From contig JBLMZI010000006.1 of assembly GCA_050258755.1 (NCBI GenBank), positions 372,001-436,000 on the forward strand: a stretch of 64,000 bases of DNA, given 5' to 3'. This document shows, one piece after another, positions 10,040-17,742 of this stretch (the first letter of the stretch is position 1; each line of letters begins with the position of its first letter). The DNA comes from JBLMZI01 sp050258755 (GTDB lineage: Bacteria > Bacillota > Syntrophomonadia > Syntrophomonadales > DTU052). Both the position numbers and the translations under genes were made by a program. The notes below the pieces were generated by a model, which saw nothing but the letters and a program-made list of their open reading frames with translations, was not told the origin of the DNA and did not search any database.

Positions 10040-10426
10040 ATGGGTCAGCTGGTTTGCGGCGGCGCGATGCTTCAGTGAAGTTTCGGGATGACCCCCGGCA
10101 CCTTGATGGTGCTGCCGAAGAACAAAGTGATCACAAGCATGCCAATCGCGAATATTATGGACAATATCCCGATGAGCAACATCTTGCCATTTGGCATGTG
10201 TCAATCGATGGCCAATCCCACGGTCGCTTCAGCCACCGCGGCGGCGATGGGCGTTCTCACGCCGATGCCCTGCGTTCCTGTCACAGCGGCCCCGTGGGCG
10301 CCCGGCTCGCCCACGGTTCTGGTCGCGAACATGCCGGCTCTTAATAACAGCAGCAAACTGATGTGCAACTGGGGCGGCGTGATTTCGATCAACATGGCCG
10401 GACAATTCACAATTCAAGTCCCGTAG
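10040..10426 (+). CDS. DUF4280 PAAR-like tip protein with in-frame UGA at a family cysteine position (candidate selenocysteine or nonsense allele)
   Basis: PAAR-like DUF4280 proteins cap the spike of contractile injection systems. The frame from ATG 10040 (ribosome site GAGGTGAT) reads MGQLVCGGAMLQ, then UGA at 10076-10078, then SFGMTPGTLMVLP and on to the stop at 10426 with no shift. Downstream motifs are diagnostic: ANIMDNIPMSNILPFGMC, ANPTVASATAAAMGVLTPMP, ALNNSSKLMCNWGGVI. From memory of the family, a Cys follows the GA-hydrophobic-hydrophobic segment, and the UGA falls exactly there as residue 13 of 128. A 7-bp stem (10096-10102 with 10108-10114, loop UUGAU) lies 17 nt after the UGA and could act as a bacterial SECIS, although its loop lacks G in the first two positions. 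Alternatives are a TGC-to-TGA mutation, a sequencing error, or use of ATG 10088. Confidence 0.75.
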
Positions 10427-10476
10427 CCTTTCCAATGAATGGTACAATACAAAGATCCGCTTCCCTGGAGGGTATT

Positions 10477-11055
10477 GTGCTGCTTGTGCTCGACAATTAT
10501 GATTCCTTTGTCTATAACCTGGTGCACGGCTTCGAACGGTTAGGGCAGATCGTTGAGATTCGCCGCAATGATGCCGTTACAGCCGCTTCGGTCGCAAAAA
10601 TGGCCCCGGACTATCTGGTTATTTCCCCTGGGCCGGGCCGTCCCGAGCAAGCCGGCGCCTGCCTGGAAATCCTTTCGGAAATGGTTCAAACAATCCCGAT
10701 TCTCGGTGTTTGCCTGGGGCACCAGGCGATTGCCCGGCTGTTTGGCGGACGCGTCATTAAAAGCCGGCAGCCAACCCACGGCAAAGCACATCTGATCGAG
10801 CACGACCGACAGGGCGTTTTTCGGAAAATCCCTTCCCCCCTGAAGGCGGCTCGGTATCATTCATTAACCGTTGACGAAGTCGGTTTCCCACAAGATCTCA
10901 TCATAACCGCCCGCACCGCCTCCGGGGAAATCATGGGGCTGCGGCATCGCACGCTCCCGATTGAAGGTGTGCAGTTTCACCCGGAATCGATTCTGACCGA
11001 ACACGGTCTTACCCTTATGCAAAATTTCCTGGAAGGGCCCCGCCATGACCGATAG
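10477..11055 (+). CDS. pabA: Aminodeoxychorismate/anthranilate synthase glutamine amidotransferase subunit
   Basis: This is the class I glutamine amidotransferase subunit (192 residues) that supplies ammonia to chorismate for 4-aminobenzoate, and so folate, synthesis. It has the expected LDNYDSFVYNL start, the oxyanion-region SPGPGRPEQAG, the nucleophile Cys in GVCLGHQAI (about residue 79) and the His-Glu pair in VQFHPESI. The GTG at 10477 is chosen because GGAGGG lies directly upstream and family proteins begin at this point; an ATG at 10435 would add about 14 atypical residues. The gene overlaps the following pabBC by 11 bp. Because the partner is PabB-type, I prefer pabA to trpG. Confidence 0.88.
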   Translation: MLLVLDNYDSFVYNLVHGFERLGQIVEIRRNDAVTAASVAKMAPDYLVISPGPGRPEQAGACLEILSEMVQTIPILGVCLGHQAIARLFGGRVIKSRQPTHGKAHLIEHDRQGVFRKIPSPLKAARYHSLTVDEVGFPQDLIITARTASGEIMGLRHRTLPIEGVQFHPESILTEHGLTLMQNFLEGPRHDR

Positions 11056-13315
11056 TCCGCTGATCAAACAACTGCCCGGAACACCGGATTCGTGCTTTCA
11101 TTTCATGGAGCGGCTGCAGGCCTTTTCAGGGCCGGTGCTGCTAGACAGTGCGCAAGCCGTTCCCGGATTCACCCGTTATTCCATGGCTTCCGCCGATCCT
11201 TTCTGCGTACTGATTGCGCGAGATGGGCGCGTGCTGCTTGATTGGCGATTACCTGATTGTGATCGGCCGCCTTTTCCTTCCGGATGGTTTCCGGCGGATC
11301 CCTTACAGGTCCTCCAGGAACTGCTCGAACGATATCGGCTGCCCCGGGGTGAACTCCCTTTTTGCGGCGGCGCCGCCGGGTTTTTCTCCTACGATCTGGG
11401 CCGCAGCCTGGAACGGATCCCGGTGATGGCCCGCTCTGAACCGTCTTTTCCGGACCTCTGGCTCGGATTTTACGATTGGGCCGTGATCCAGGACCATCCC
11501 GCCCATAAGCTCTATCTCGTTTCAACCGGCCTTCCCTTTCCCGAAGGGTCCCGTCGCAACCATTATGCCGCGCGGCGCCTTGCCGATTGGCAGGCATTTT
11601 TCCCGGGGGATTCGTCGGTCAGCCAGGATTCTGTTTCCGCCCCGGCGCTCCCAGCCGAGCTTTGTTACGGTTTTACCGCCGAGGCTTACGAACAGGCGGT
11701 CGAACAGATCCGGACCCACATCTTGGAGGGCGACGCCTATATCATCAACCTGAGCCAGCGCTGTGAAGCCCCGCTGACCGCCAGTGGGTGGGAATTGTAC
11801 CGGCAGCTCCGCGGAGCCAACCCGGCTCCAATGGCCGCCTACCTCGATACCGGGCCGCTGCAGATCGCCTGTGCTTCACCAGAACGCTTTCTATCGCTGA
11901 AAAACGGGCAGGTGGAAACCCGCCCGATCAAAGGCACCCGGCCGCGCGGCCGAAACCCGGTGGAAGACATTTATTGGCGGAACGAATTGGCCAACAGTGA
12001 AAAAGACAAGGCCGAACTGGCTATGGTGGTGGACCTGGAGCGCAATGACCTGTCGCGGGTTTGTGCGGCGGGTTCGGTGGTTGTTCCGGAATTGTACCGG
12101 TTGGAGACTTATGAAACCGTCTATCAACTGGTCTCCGTGGTGCAGGGTCAGATGAAGCCCGGCCTGGGCGCGGTGGATCTGATCCGCGCCGCCTTTCCCG
12201 GCGGCTCCGTTACCGGCGCGCCGAAGATCCGCGCTATGGAAATCATCGAAAAACTGGAGCCGGTCCGCCGCGGTCCTTATTGCGGCGCATTGGGCTACCT
12301 GGACTTTCAGGGGGATATGGATCTCAACATCATCATTCGAAGCCTGATTATTCAAGACAACCGGGTCTTCCTGAATGTCGGCGGCGGGATCACTATCGAG
12401 TCCGATCCGAAGGCCGAATACCTGGAAACCCTGGACAAAGCGCGGGCTTCTCTGACCGCGCTGGGACTGACGGCCCCGGCTGGTTCCTATTCGCTGTACC
12501 GGGAGAGCCAAAGCGCGGCACATCCTACCGATGGGGCACTGGGCATACCGCAAAATCGCATCTATTCGGATCACACCCATACCACCGCGGAGTTGTCATC
12601 CTGCGGCCTGTTTGAAACGATTCGGATTGAAAACGGCACCATCCAATGGCTGGCCCTGCACCTGTCCCGGCTGCGCCGTTCAGCGGCGGTCCTGGGTCTC
12701 AAGCTTCCTTTTTTCGACGCACAAATCGAAGCCATGCTGTTGGAAGCCGCCAAATCATCCCCTTCGGCGGTTTGTGCCGCACGGCTGACCCTGACCGATT
12801 CGGTGACCGTGACAACCCGGCCGATTCCTTATGCCGAAAGCGATTATGATGCCGGATTCGCGGCCGGGTTCATCCCCTGGCAGCGCTCCGGTATCCCGGC
12901 TGATTTTCAACACAAAACCACCGCCTGCGCCGAGACCGATCATGCGCGGGCCGAAATGCGTTCATCCGGTTATCAAGAAGGACTGTGGGTGAATGATGCC
13001 GGCCTGGTTCTGGAAGGAACGGTCAGCAACCTGTTCGCCTTATTCGGCGGTACCCTGAAAACGCCTCCGGTTCATCAGGGGCTGCTGCCCGGCATCGCCC
13101 GCGCCCGGGTGCTCGCGCTTGCCCCCAAGCTCGGTCTGTGCTTCGAGGAAGTCCCGCTCACCCCGGCCGAGCTTTGGCTCGCCGACGAACTGTTCCTCAC
13201 CAATGCCCTGATGCTGGCCATGCCGGTCACCGCACTCGAAGACAATCCCATCGGAAATGGAAAACCCGGCCCCATCGCCTGCTCCATCCGCCAAGCCCTG
13301 ATCGAGGACGGATAA
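11045..13315 (+). CDS. pabBC: Aminodeoxychorismate synthase component I fused to aminodeoxychorismate lyase
   Basis: This 756-residue protein is a fusion of two folate-pathway enzymes. Residues 1 to about 470 are a chorismate-binding synthase with PIKGTRPRG near residue 293; Lys in this position marks PabB rather than TrpE, which has Ala. Further motifs are ELAMVVDLERNDLSRVC and FPGGSVTGAPKIRAMEII. From about residue 515 a class IV PLP aminotransferase fold resembles PabC: SCGLFETIRIENG, HKTTACAETDHAR with the probable PLP lysine, and LEGTVSNLFA. With PabA it would convert chorismate to 4-aminobenzoate. The 11-bp overlap with pabA supports coupled translation. The fusion is known elsewhere; nothing appears degraded. 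Confidence 0.9.
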   Translation: MTDSPLIKQLPGTPDSCFHFMERLQAFSGPVLLDSAQAVPGFTRYSMASADPFCVLIARDGRVLLDWRLPDCDRPPFPSGWFPADPLQVLQELLERYRLPRGELPFCGGAAGFFSYDLGRSLERIPVMARSEPSFPDLWLGFYDWAVIQDHPAHKLYLVSTGLPFPEGSRRNHYAARRLADWQAFFPGDSSVSQDSVSAPALPAELCYGFTAEAYEQAVEQIRTHILEGDAYIINLSQRCEAPLTASGWELYRQLRGANPAPMAAYLDTGPLQIACASPERFLSLKNGQVETRPIKGTRPRGRNPVEDIYWRNELANSEKDKAELAMVVDLERNDLSRVCAAGSVVVPELYRLETYETVYQLVSVVQGQMKPGLGAVDLIRAAFPGGSVTGAPKIRAMEIIEKLEPVRRGPYCGALGYLDFQGDMDLNIIIRSLIIQDNRVFLNVGGGITIESDPKAEYLETLDKARASLTALGLTAPAGSYSLYRESQSAAHPTDGALGIPQNRIYSDHTHTTAELSSCGLFETIRIENGTIQWLALHLSRLRRSAAVLGLKLPFFDAQIEAMLLEAAKSSPSAVCAARLTLTDSVTVTTRPIPYAESDYDAGFAAGFIPWQRSGIPADFQHKTTACAETDHARAEMRSSGYQEGLWVNDAGLVLEGTVSNLFALFGGTLKTPPVHQGLLPGIARARVLALAPKLGLCFEEVPLTPAELWLADELFLTNALMLAMPVTALEDNPIGNGKPGPIACSIRQALIEDG

Positions 13316-13405
13316 GTTAAACGAGAAACCGGGAAACACCTATTGATTCGGTCGTACCCTGAACCAAAAACGCCGTATCGCGAGTTTTTTGCCCCGCCGG
13401 GAACG

Positions 13406-13831
13406 CTAACCCTGTCCTGGTGTTTGTGTCCCCTCACACCGGCGATTCCTGGATTGCCGCTTCTTCTCCGCCTTCAACCGGTTTTCATCAACCCGGAATC
13501 TGACGATTTCCCGGACCAAGTCGTACGGAATCGGCTTTCCGTATGGGAAATGCACAGTTCCCTTTGTCGTTTTGTAGCCCACTAACCGATCCTGGAATGC
13601 GTTGATCCCGCTGGCGGTTGGGAAAAATCCGATGTGGTATTTAAAGGCGGCGAAGTAAACCAGGATTCCATGATACTCGAATGCCGGCATCTGATAGCTG
13701 ATTTTTTCCACCGCTTCCGGCGCTGACTCACGGATCACTTTTCGAAGTTCATGCAGAAGCTTTTGAATCTCGGGCGAAAACTGGGCAATGTATTCGTCAA
13801 TCGATTTGAGCGCTGGTTTGCTGGTGTCCAT
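13406..13831 (-). CDS. DUF1801 (YdhG-like) family protein
   Basis: The 141-residue product matches the DUF1801/YdhG-like fold: SIDEYIAQFSPEIQKLLHEL, EKISYQMPAFEYHG, then LVYFAAFKYHIGFFPTASG. Members have been suggested to act as iron chaperones, but the biochemical role is not settled. The ATG at 13831 is preferred because an AGGAGC ribosome site precedes it and the conserved sequence begins there; the frame stays open upstream to 13972 but that part runs through a dispersed repeat. The C-terminus is basic. The gene stands alone on the minus strand, convergent with pabBC, and the repeat directly upstream may form its leader. Confidence 0.75.
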   Translation of the reverse strand: MDTSKPALKSIDEYIAQFSPEIQKLLHELRKVIRESAPEAVEKISYQMPAFEYHGILVYFAAFKYHIGFFPTASGINAFQDRLVGYKTTKGTVHFPYGKPIPYDLVREIVRFRVDENRLKAEKKRQSRNRRCEGTQTPGQG

Positions 13832-13850
13832 AATTGCTCCTTTCAAACCA

Positions 13851-13940
13851 GGTTGCAGCAACCCGAAGCAAGCCGGAGAAGTAAAGGCGACAGCTCGTGG
13901 CTCAGCCAGGGACCAGATCCCCCACGCCCCGCGCCAGCCA
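13851..13940. repeat. Dispersed ~90-bp repeat, copy 1
   Basis: About 90 bp here are close to identical with 15653-15741 on the same strand. The shared core, read on the plus strand, includes ACCCGAAGCAAGCCGGAGAA and CTCGTGGCTCAGCCAGGGAC, with only scattered substitutions. The repeat lies between the YIP1 gene end and the DUF1801 start, so in minus-strand transcripts it would form the leader of the DUF1801 gene. It matches no insertion sequence or riboswitch that I know. Confidence 0.75.
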
Positions 13941-13996
13941 TCTTTACATCTCAAATGCTGATCCGCAAACAACGTCCCCGCTATCGTGAATATCGG

Positions 13997-14821
13997 TCAT
14001 CCAATCACATAGATCAGCAGCGCAATCACAAGAATGGGCCCGGCGATGACGGCGAAGGGCAGCAGTGTGTTCCCCAAGGCCTTCCAAGCCGAAAACTTCT
14101 GCGCCTCGGCGAGCGCTTTCAGATACACTACAATTGCCCAAATCCCGATGGTTAGATCGATAAGCGCAAACGCAAAAAACGCGGCCGTTAAACCAATGCT
14201 TGCATCGATCACCGGGGTTTTGCTCGTAAAGTTTTCTGCCCCGAATAAACCGAGCTCGATCACCCAGGTAATTAACCCCCAGATCAGCGGGACATTGCTC
14301 CAGGCAAAGGCGGCTTTAATCTCGTCATAGCTTGCCTGCCCGCCAATCCACTTCCCGGTCCAGCTTAGCAGCGCGCTTGCAATATACATCCGCAAAATAC
14401 CGCCAATCGGCCCTATGGTTAAAGCTGCGACCAAAATTCCGGCTAAAAAAGCCGGGTTTCCCGCCCAGTTATCCCCAATACTCTTCATGGAAGCCTGGTC
14501 CAGCATGGTCCCAATCCCAGTCACGGCCGCCAACAGAAGAATGTGCTGCTGCGACTTACTGTCAAGGATCTGACGCATGGTTGCCCTCGGTTTGGTCCAC
14601 ATAGAAAACCACGGATTCAAAGGTTCAGCCACTGCTATCGGATCCAGGTTTTCAAGTTCTTCCCCTGCCACCAGCGGTCCGTCCGGAACCTCATGAATCT
14701 CGTTCTTGGCCAGTTCACTCTCCCCTTTAATCTCTTCCGAAAGCCCGGCTTCGGGCTTCTCGCTGCCCGGCGCATCGACGCCAATCGTATCGCTTCCCGT
14801 CACCGTCTTTTGCTCGTCCAT
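13997..14821 (-). CDS. YIP1 family membrane protein
   Basis: This 274-residue protein has an acidic, soluble N-terminus of about 90 residues (many Glu/Asp, LDPIAVAEPLNPW) followed by a YIP1-like domain that begins with WTKPRATMRQILD and contains about five hydrophobic segments (for example ILLLAAVTGIGTMLD, LAGILVAALTIGPIGGIL, LPFAVIAGPILVIALLIYVI). YIP1-domain proteins are integral membrane proteins with no established enzymatic function in bacteria. ATG 14821 is chosen because a GGAG site lies 6 bp upstream; an alternative start would add eight residues. It may share regulation with the upstream HEPN-like gene (99-bp gap), but no clear promoter is seen. Confidence 0.75.
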   Translation of the reverse strand: MDEQKTVTGSDTIGVDAPGSEKPEAGLSEEIKGESELAKNEIHEVPDGPLVAGEELENLDPIAVAEPLNPWFSMWTKPRATMRQILDSKSQQHILLLAAVTGIGTMLDQASMKSIGDNWAGNPAFLAGILVAALTIGPIGGILRMYIASALLSWTGKWIGGQASYDEIKAAFAWSNVPLIWGLITWVIELGLFGAENFTSKTPVIDASIGLTAAFFAFALIDLTIGIWAIVVYLKALAEAQKFSAWKALGNTLLPFAVIAGPILVIALLIYVIG

Positions 14822-14920
14822 CCGAAACTCCTTTCCTCTTCCCAAATCGTCTTAAATCGTTATAGCCAAAGTTGACGCTAATAGTTGGGGCTCTGTTTCC
14901 CCGCTAGGACAAAGCCCCTT

Positions 14921-15457
14921 TCAGACTCTATCCATGAGTCCTTTGTCTTTTAGGAACAAATCCCAAGCAGAAAGGCATTCTGTTGTGAATTTAATGATAT
15001 CGTAGGTTCGATTATCATATTCGATGATGAACTCTCCTGGCGCAAGTTTGTTTATCATGTCAAACGTACTTCCTTCAATTGATACAGCCGACGACAGTTC
15101 ATTAATCAATGATCTTCCCGCTCCACCGGTTGATGTACCGAATTCAACTTCGTACGCATTGGGTTTATAGAATACCCTCGCAACATCGTTCGGCCGACGT
15201 CTGCAATGAAGGTGTTTTGTACCATTGGCAAGTTGCCGACACGCGGAAAGATAATTGTTCCGGTTTATATATTCATCTACAGCTTTTTCGTCAATCGGAG
15301 ATCCGTGGATTAACCAGTCTCGTAGGTGATAGCAATTCATAAAGAATGCCAGTAAGTCGTCCTGTAAAACAAGATATTCACTGCTTAATCGAATACCATT
15401 AACTCGGTTATACCATCTTCGGATTCGTTCATACTGTCTTTTCCATTCTTCGGACAT
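14921..15457 (-). CDS. HEPN-like protein of unknown function, AT-richer than its neighbours
   Basis: This 178-residue protein is mostly helical and not a family I can name. The segment NCYHLRDWLIHG (Arg46 to His51) is an R-x4-H motif following a helix, the arrangement found in HEPN domains, many of which are metal-independent RNases in defence or toxin-antitoxin systems. Codon use and base composition are visibly AT-richer than the flanking genes, consistent with transfer. ATG 15457 has an AAGGAGAAGG ribosome site. No antitoxin-like nucleotidyltransferase gene is adjacent, and upstream lies a ~230-bp inverted-repeat element. The HEPN call is inference from one motif and helical character. Confidence 0.5.
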   Translation of the reverse strand: MSEEWKRQYERIRRWYNRVNGIRLSSEYLVLQDDLLAFFMNCYHLRDWLIHGSPIDEKAVDEYINRNNYLSACRQLANGTKHLHCRRRPNDVARVFYKPNAYEVEFGTSTGGAGRSLINELSSAVSIEGSTFDMINKLAPGEFIIEYDNRTYDIIKFTTECLSAWDLFLKDKGLMDRV

Positions 15458-15512
15458 CGGACCTTCTCCTTAAAGTATTAAAAATCTGGGCTAACACTCA
15501 GGGCTATCTCGA

Positions 15513-15741
15513 GTGGGGGAGCTGGTTCCTGGGTGAGCCGTTAGAGATGACGCCGTGATACTTCCCGGTGAAGCTGAGGACTTGTTGCAGGTTCAGTCCG
15601 GCATGGAGGCCGGACTCCTGAGACCCGGCACGGAAGCCGGGTGTCTCAGGTTGGTTCTGCAACCCGAAGCAAGCCGGAGAAGTATAGGCGGCAGCTCGTG
15701 GCTCAGCCAGGGACCAGCTCCCCCACGGCCCCCGCCAGCCC
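15513..15741. repeat. Inverted pair of the ~90-bp repeat with two central hairpins (copies 2 and 3)
   Basis: Most of the 364-bp gap between the HEPN-like and MORN genes is a structured element. Its right arm (15653-15741) is a near copy of 13851-13940. Its left arm (15513-15596) is a diverged inverted copy, sharing GTGGGGGAGCTGGT, CCTGG, TGAGCC and TTGCAG in the same order when the right arm is reverse-complemented. Between the arms are two tandem hairpins: 15595-15616 (8-bp perfect stem AGTCCGGC, 6-nt loop) and 15617-15650 (8 bp, a bulge, then 5 bp). The whole could fold into one long imperfect hairpin. No coding sequence is evident. It resembles a MITE-like element or a structured RNA, but I cannot assign it. 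Confidence 0.65.
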
Positions 15742-15821
15742 GCTTTTTTAGCGCCGCCCGTAACACAAAAAGCCAACGAAATCGTTGGCTTTCTCTATCT
15801 TCATTCTCCGCCGCGCCGGCC

Positions 15822-17381
15822 CTACTGCGCCATTCTGAGATCGGCCGATTTGATCCGACCGTCAACCGCAACCGTAAAGCTTGCCCGCACGCCATTAACC
15901 GTGTAAATCAGCATCTTTCCGGCCTCGCTCGCCGGCGCTATGGAAGCGGGCTCCCCAAGCGCCGCCCGAATCTCCTTTTCAGACTGGTTCAGCTCAATTC
16001 CGAAGACTTTCTGTTTCCCGAACAGCTGAATCGCCGTGACCAGATTCGCTTTGGCATCATTGTTCGGCTCCAGCGTAAAGCTCATCTGGGTATCCGGATA
16101 CACCAGCAGCTCGGTCGTACCATCAAACGATTTGGCGTCGGTCTTGCCAAAGGTCTCTTCAATTTTCTTTTCGGGCAATCCGATAAACGCCGGATAATTC
16201 GGATCCCCGCCCGAGAAGATCCCTTTCGCGGCCACCAGGCCCAGCGCATCGTACAATGTCCCTGCGCCATCATATTTCCCAGCCGAGAAGTTTCCCTCGT
16301 ATTGCAGTGCGCCATCAGGCCCGAAGGTCTTCCCGGCACCATTGAACAAGCCCTGTTTGAACAGTCCCTCATAGCGGACCGTCCCGTCCTCGCCGTAGTA
16401 CTTCCCCGTGCCGTCGAACAGCCCGTCCACAAAGCCGCCCTCGTAGATCAAATTGCCGTTCTCAGCGTATAGTTTCCCTGCCCCTTCGATCTTCCCGGCC
16501 ATAAACTCCCCTTCAAAGGCCAGCCGGCCGTCATCGGTCATGATTTTGCCTTTGCCTTCATATTTCCCGCCGACAAACGCCCCGTCGTACATGACATTCC
16601 CGCTGGGATGCAGTTCTTTGCCGGGACCTTCCAGCTTACCGTCCTTAAATGTACCCTGATAGGCCAGTTCCTTCCCATTGCGGTACAGGTTCCCGGCACC
16701 GTTATAGGCGTTGTTCATAAACGCCCCCTCGTAAATCAGGGTTCCGTCGCGACTATACTGTTTTCCCTGACCCACAAACGATCCTGCGGCAAAGCCGCCT
16801 GAATATCGCAGCTTGCCGTTGGTATAGTAGAGCTTGCCCTGCCCTTCGTAAACCCCATTGGCAAAAGCCCCTTCATACAGCAATTTACCGTTTCTGAAAT
16901 ACAGCTTGGCTTGACCGGACAATGCGCCGGCCGCCCACTGCCCTTCGGCAACCAGCTTCCCGCCCGGGGAATAGAACTTGCCGATGCCCTCCGGCATGCC
17001 TTGGATCACATTGCCCTCGTATTTCACCGTGCCGTCCTTGTAATAGATAATTGCCTGTCCGGTATAGCTGGGCGTTTTTTCGGTTTCGTACCAGGTCTTC
17101 ACCCCGGTCAATTTGGCAATCAATGTCGGACCGTACTTATAGCCGATCCACCCCAGCACCGCGAGCACGATGAGCACGATGACGATCAGCCGCTTGGCGA
17201 TGTACCGGCTGCCGAATTCGACATAATCGTCCAAGGACGCCTCTTTGGCGCCGAGCATCTGTTTGATAAAGATCGCGATCTTTCCCGGAAGCTGCTTCGG
17301 CAGTTTCTTTAAGTCGTTGATCTTCTTTTTAATGGGTTGTATGTAGGGGGCCAGAATCTGCTTCAGCAGCTTTTCAAACAT
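15822..17381 (-). CDS. Membrane-anchored MORN-repeat protein
   Basis: This 519-residue protein has a basic, amphipathic N-terminus, one transmembrane segment at about residues 63-83 (LIVIVLIVLAVLGWIGYKYG), eleven 23-24-residue MORN repeats from about residue 112 to 375 (pattern NGKLLYEGAFANGVYEGQGK), and a C-terminal domain of about 120 residues containing IGLPEKKIEETFGKTDAKSF. MORN repeats form an extended beta-sheet used as a scaffold or membrane-contact surface; the substrate is unknown. The ATG at 17381 has a GGAG site. A partial twelfth repeat marks the edge of the array. It is a lone gene about 5 kb from the injection-system genes, and a functional link is only speculation. Confidence 0.82.
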   Translation of the reverse strand: MFEKLLKQILAPYIQPIKKKINDLKKLPKQLPGKIAIFIKQMLGAKEASLDDYVEFGSRYIAKRLIVIVLIVLAVLGWIGYKYGPTLIAKLTGVKTWYETEKTPSYTGQAIIYYKDGTVKYEGNVIQGMPEGIGKFYSPGGKLVAEGQWAAGALSGQAKLYFRNGKLLYEGAFANGVYEGQGKLYYTNGKLRYSGGFAAGSFVGQGKQYSRDGTLIYEGAFMNNAYNGAGNLYRNGKELAYQGTFKDGKLEGPGKELHPSGNVMYDGAFVGGKYEGKGKIMTDDGRLAFEGEFMAGKIEGAGKLYAENGNLIYEGGFVDGLFDGTGKYYGEDGTVRYEGLFKQGLFNGAGKTFGPDGALQYEGNFSAGKYDGAGTLYDALGLVAAKGIFSGGDPNYPAFIGLPEKKIEETFGKTDAKSFDGTTELLVYPDTQMSFTLEPNNDAKANLVTAIQLFGKQKVFGIELNQSEKEIRAALGEPASIAPASEAGKMLIYTVNGVRASFTVAVDGRIKSADLRMAQ

Positions 17382-17742
17382 GGACCGCTCCTTTTTCGCC
17401 GGACGACTCTAGAAGCCAAATTACGGGACAAGAATGATTTCCACGTCTTTCAGACAAAATCCTCCAAGCGCTCTTAACATCCGCGAAAAATAGAGCATTC
17501 AAAGCCTTCGGGAGAGGAATCCCCCAATTTTTGTCGAATAAACAAATCAAATGAACTGCTTCCCAGTGAAGCCAGTTCAACGATAGAATTCAGCTTCGAA
17601 TCGTTGTCTCTACTTCGATATCCTATCGTTTTCGGGCCGCACGATTCATTTCATTGCTGCTTTGGGCGCTTCCGCCGGGATGGATTTTGTTTCTTCGGCG
17701 GAAATGTTCGACTACCGGAACAAACCGGCCGAGGTGTATTGC
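17382..17742. other. 361-bp divergent intergenic region
   Basis: This gap separates the leftward MORN gene from the rightward cyclase-like gene and should hold both promoters. Several AT-rich stretches are present, but I found no convincing -35/-10 pair, no strong palindrome and no convincing short gene. A 68-codon minus-strand frame (17374-17580) lacks a ribosome site and resembles nothing. Confidence 0.5.

Noticed and set aside
10088..10426. The DUF4280 gene as a complete protein starting at ATG 10088
   Set aside because: The 12 codons upstream, with their own ribosome site, match the family N-terminus, so starting at 10088 would remove conserved residues. No frameshift is needed; only the UGA interrupts.
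13832..13972. Extended N-terminus of the DUF1801 protein
   Set aside because: This stretch is the dispersed repeat, and the same odd residues occur in an unrelated frame at the second copy, so it is not coding.
13851..15741. Cobalamin-type riboswitch in the repeat (some similarity to AGYCAGG boxes)
   Set aside because: Only short fragments resemble the consensus, no downstream cobalamin gene exists, and two of the copies are inverted relative to each other.
17374..17580. Minus-strand 68-residue frame between the MORN and cyclase-like genes
   Set aside because: It lacks a ribosome site, overlaps the MORN start region and resembles no family.
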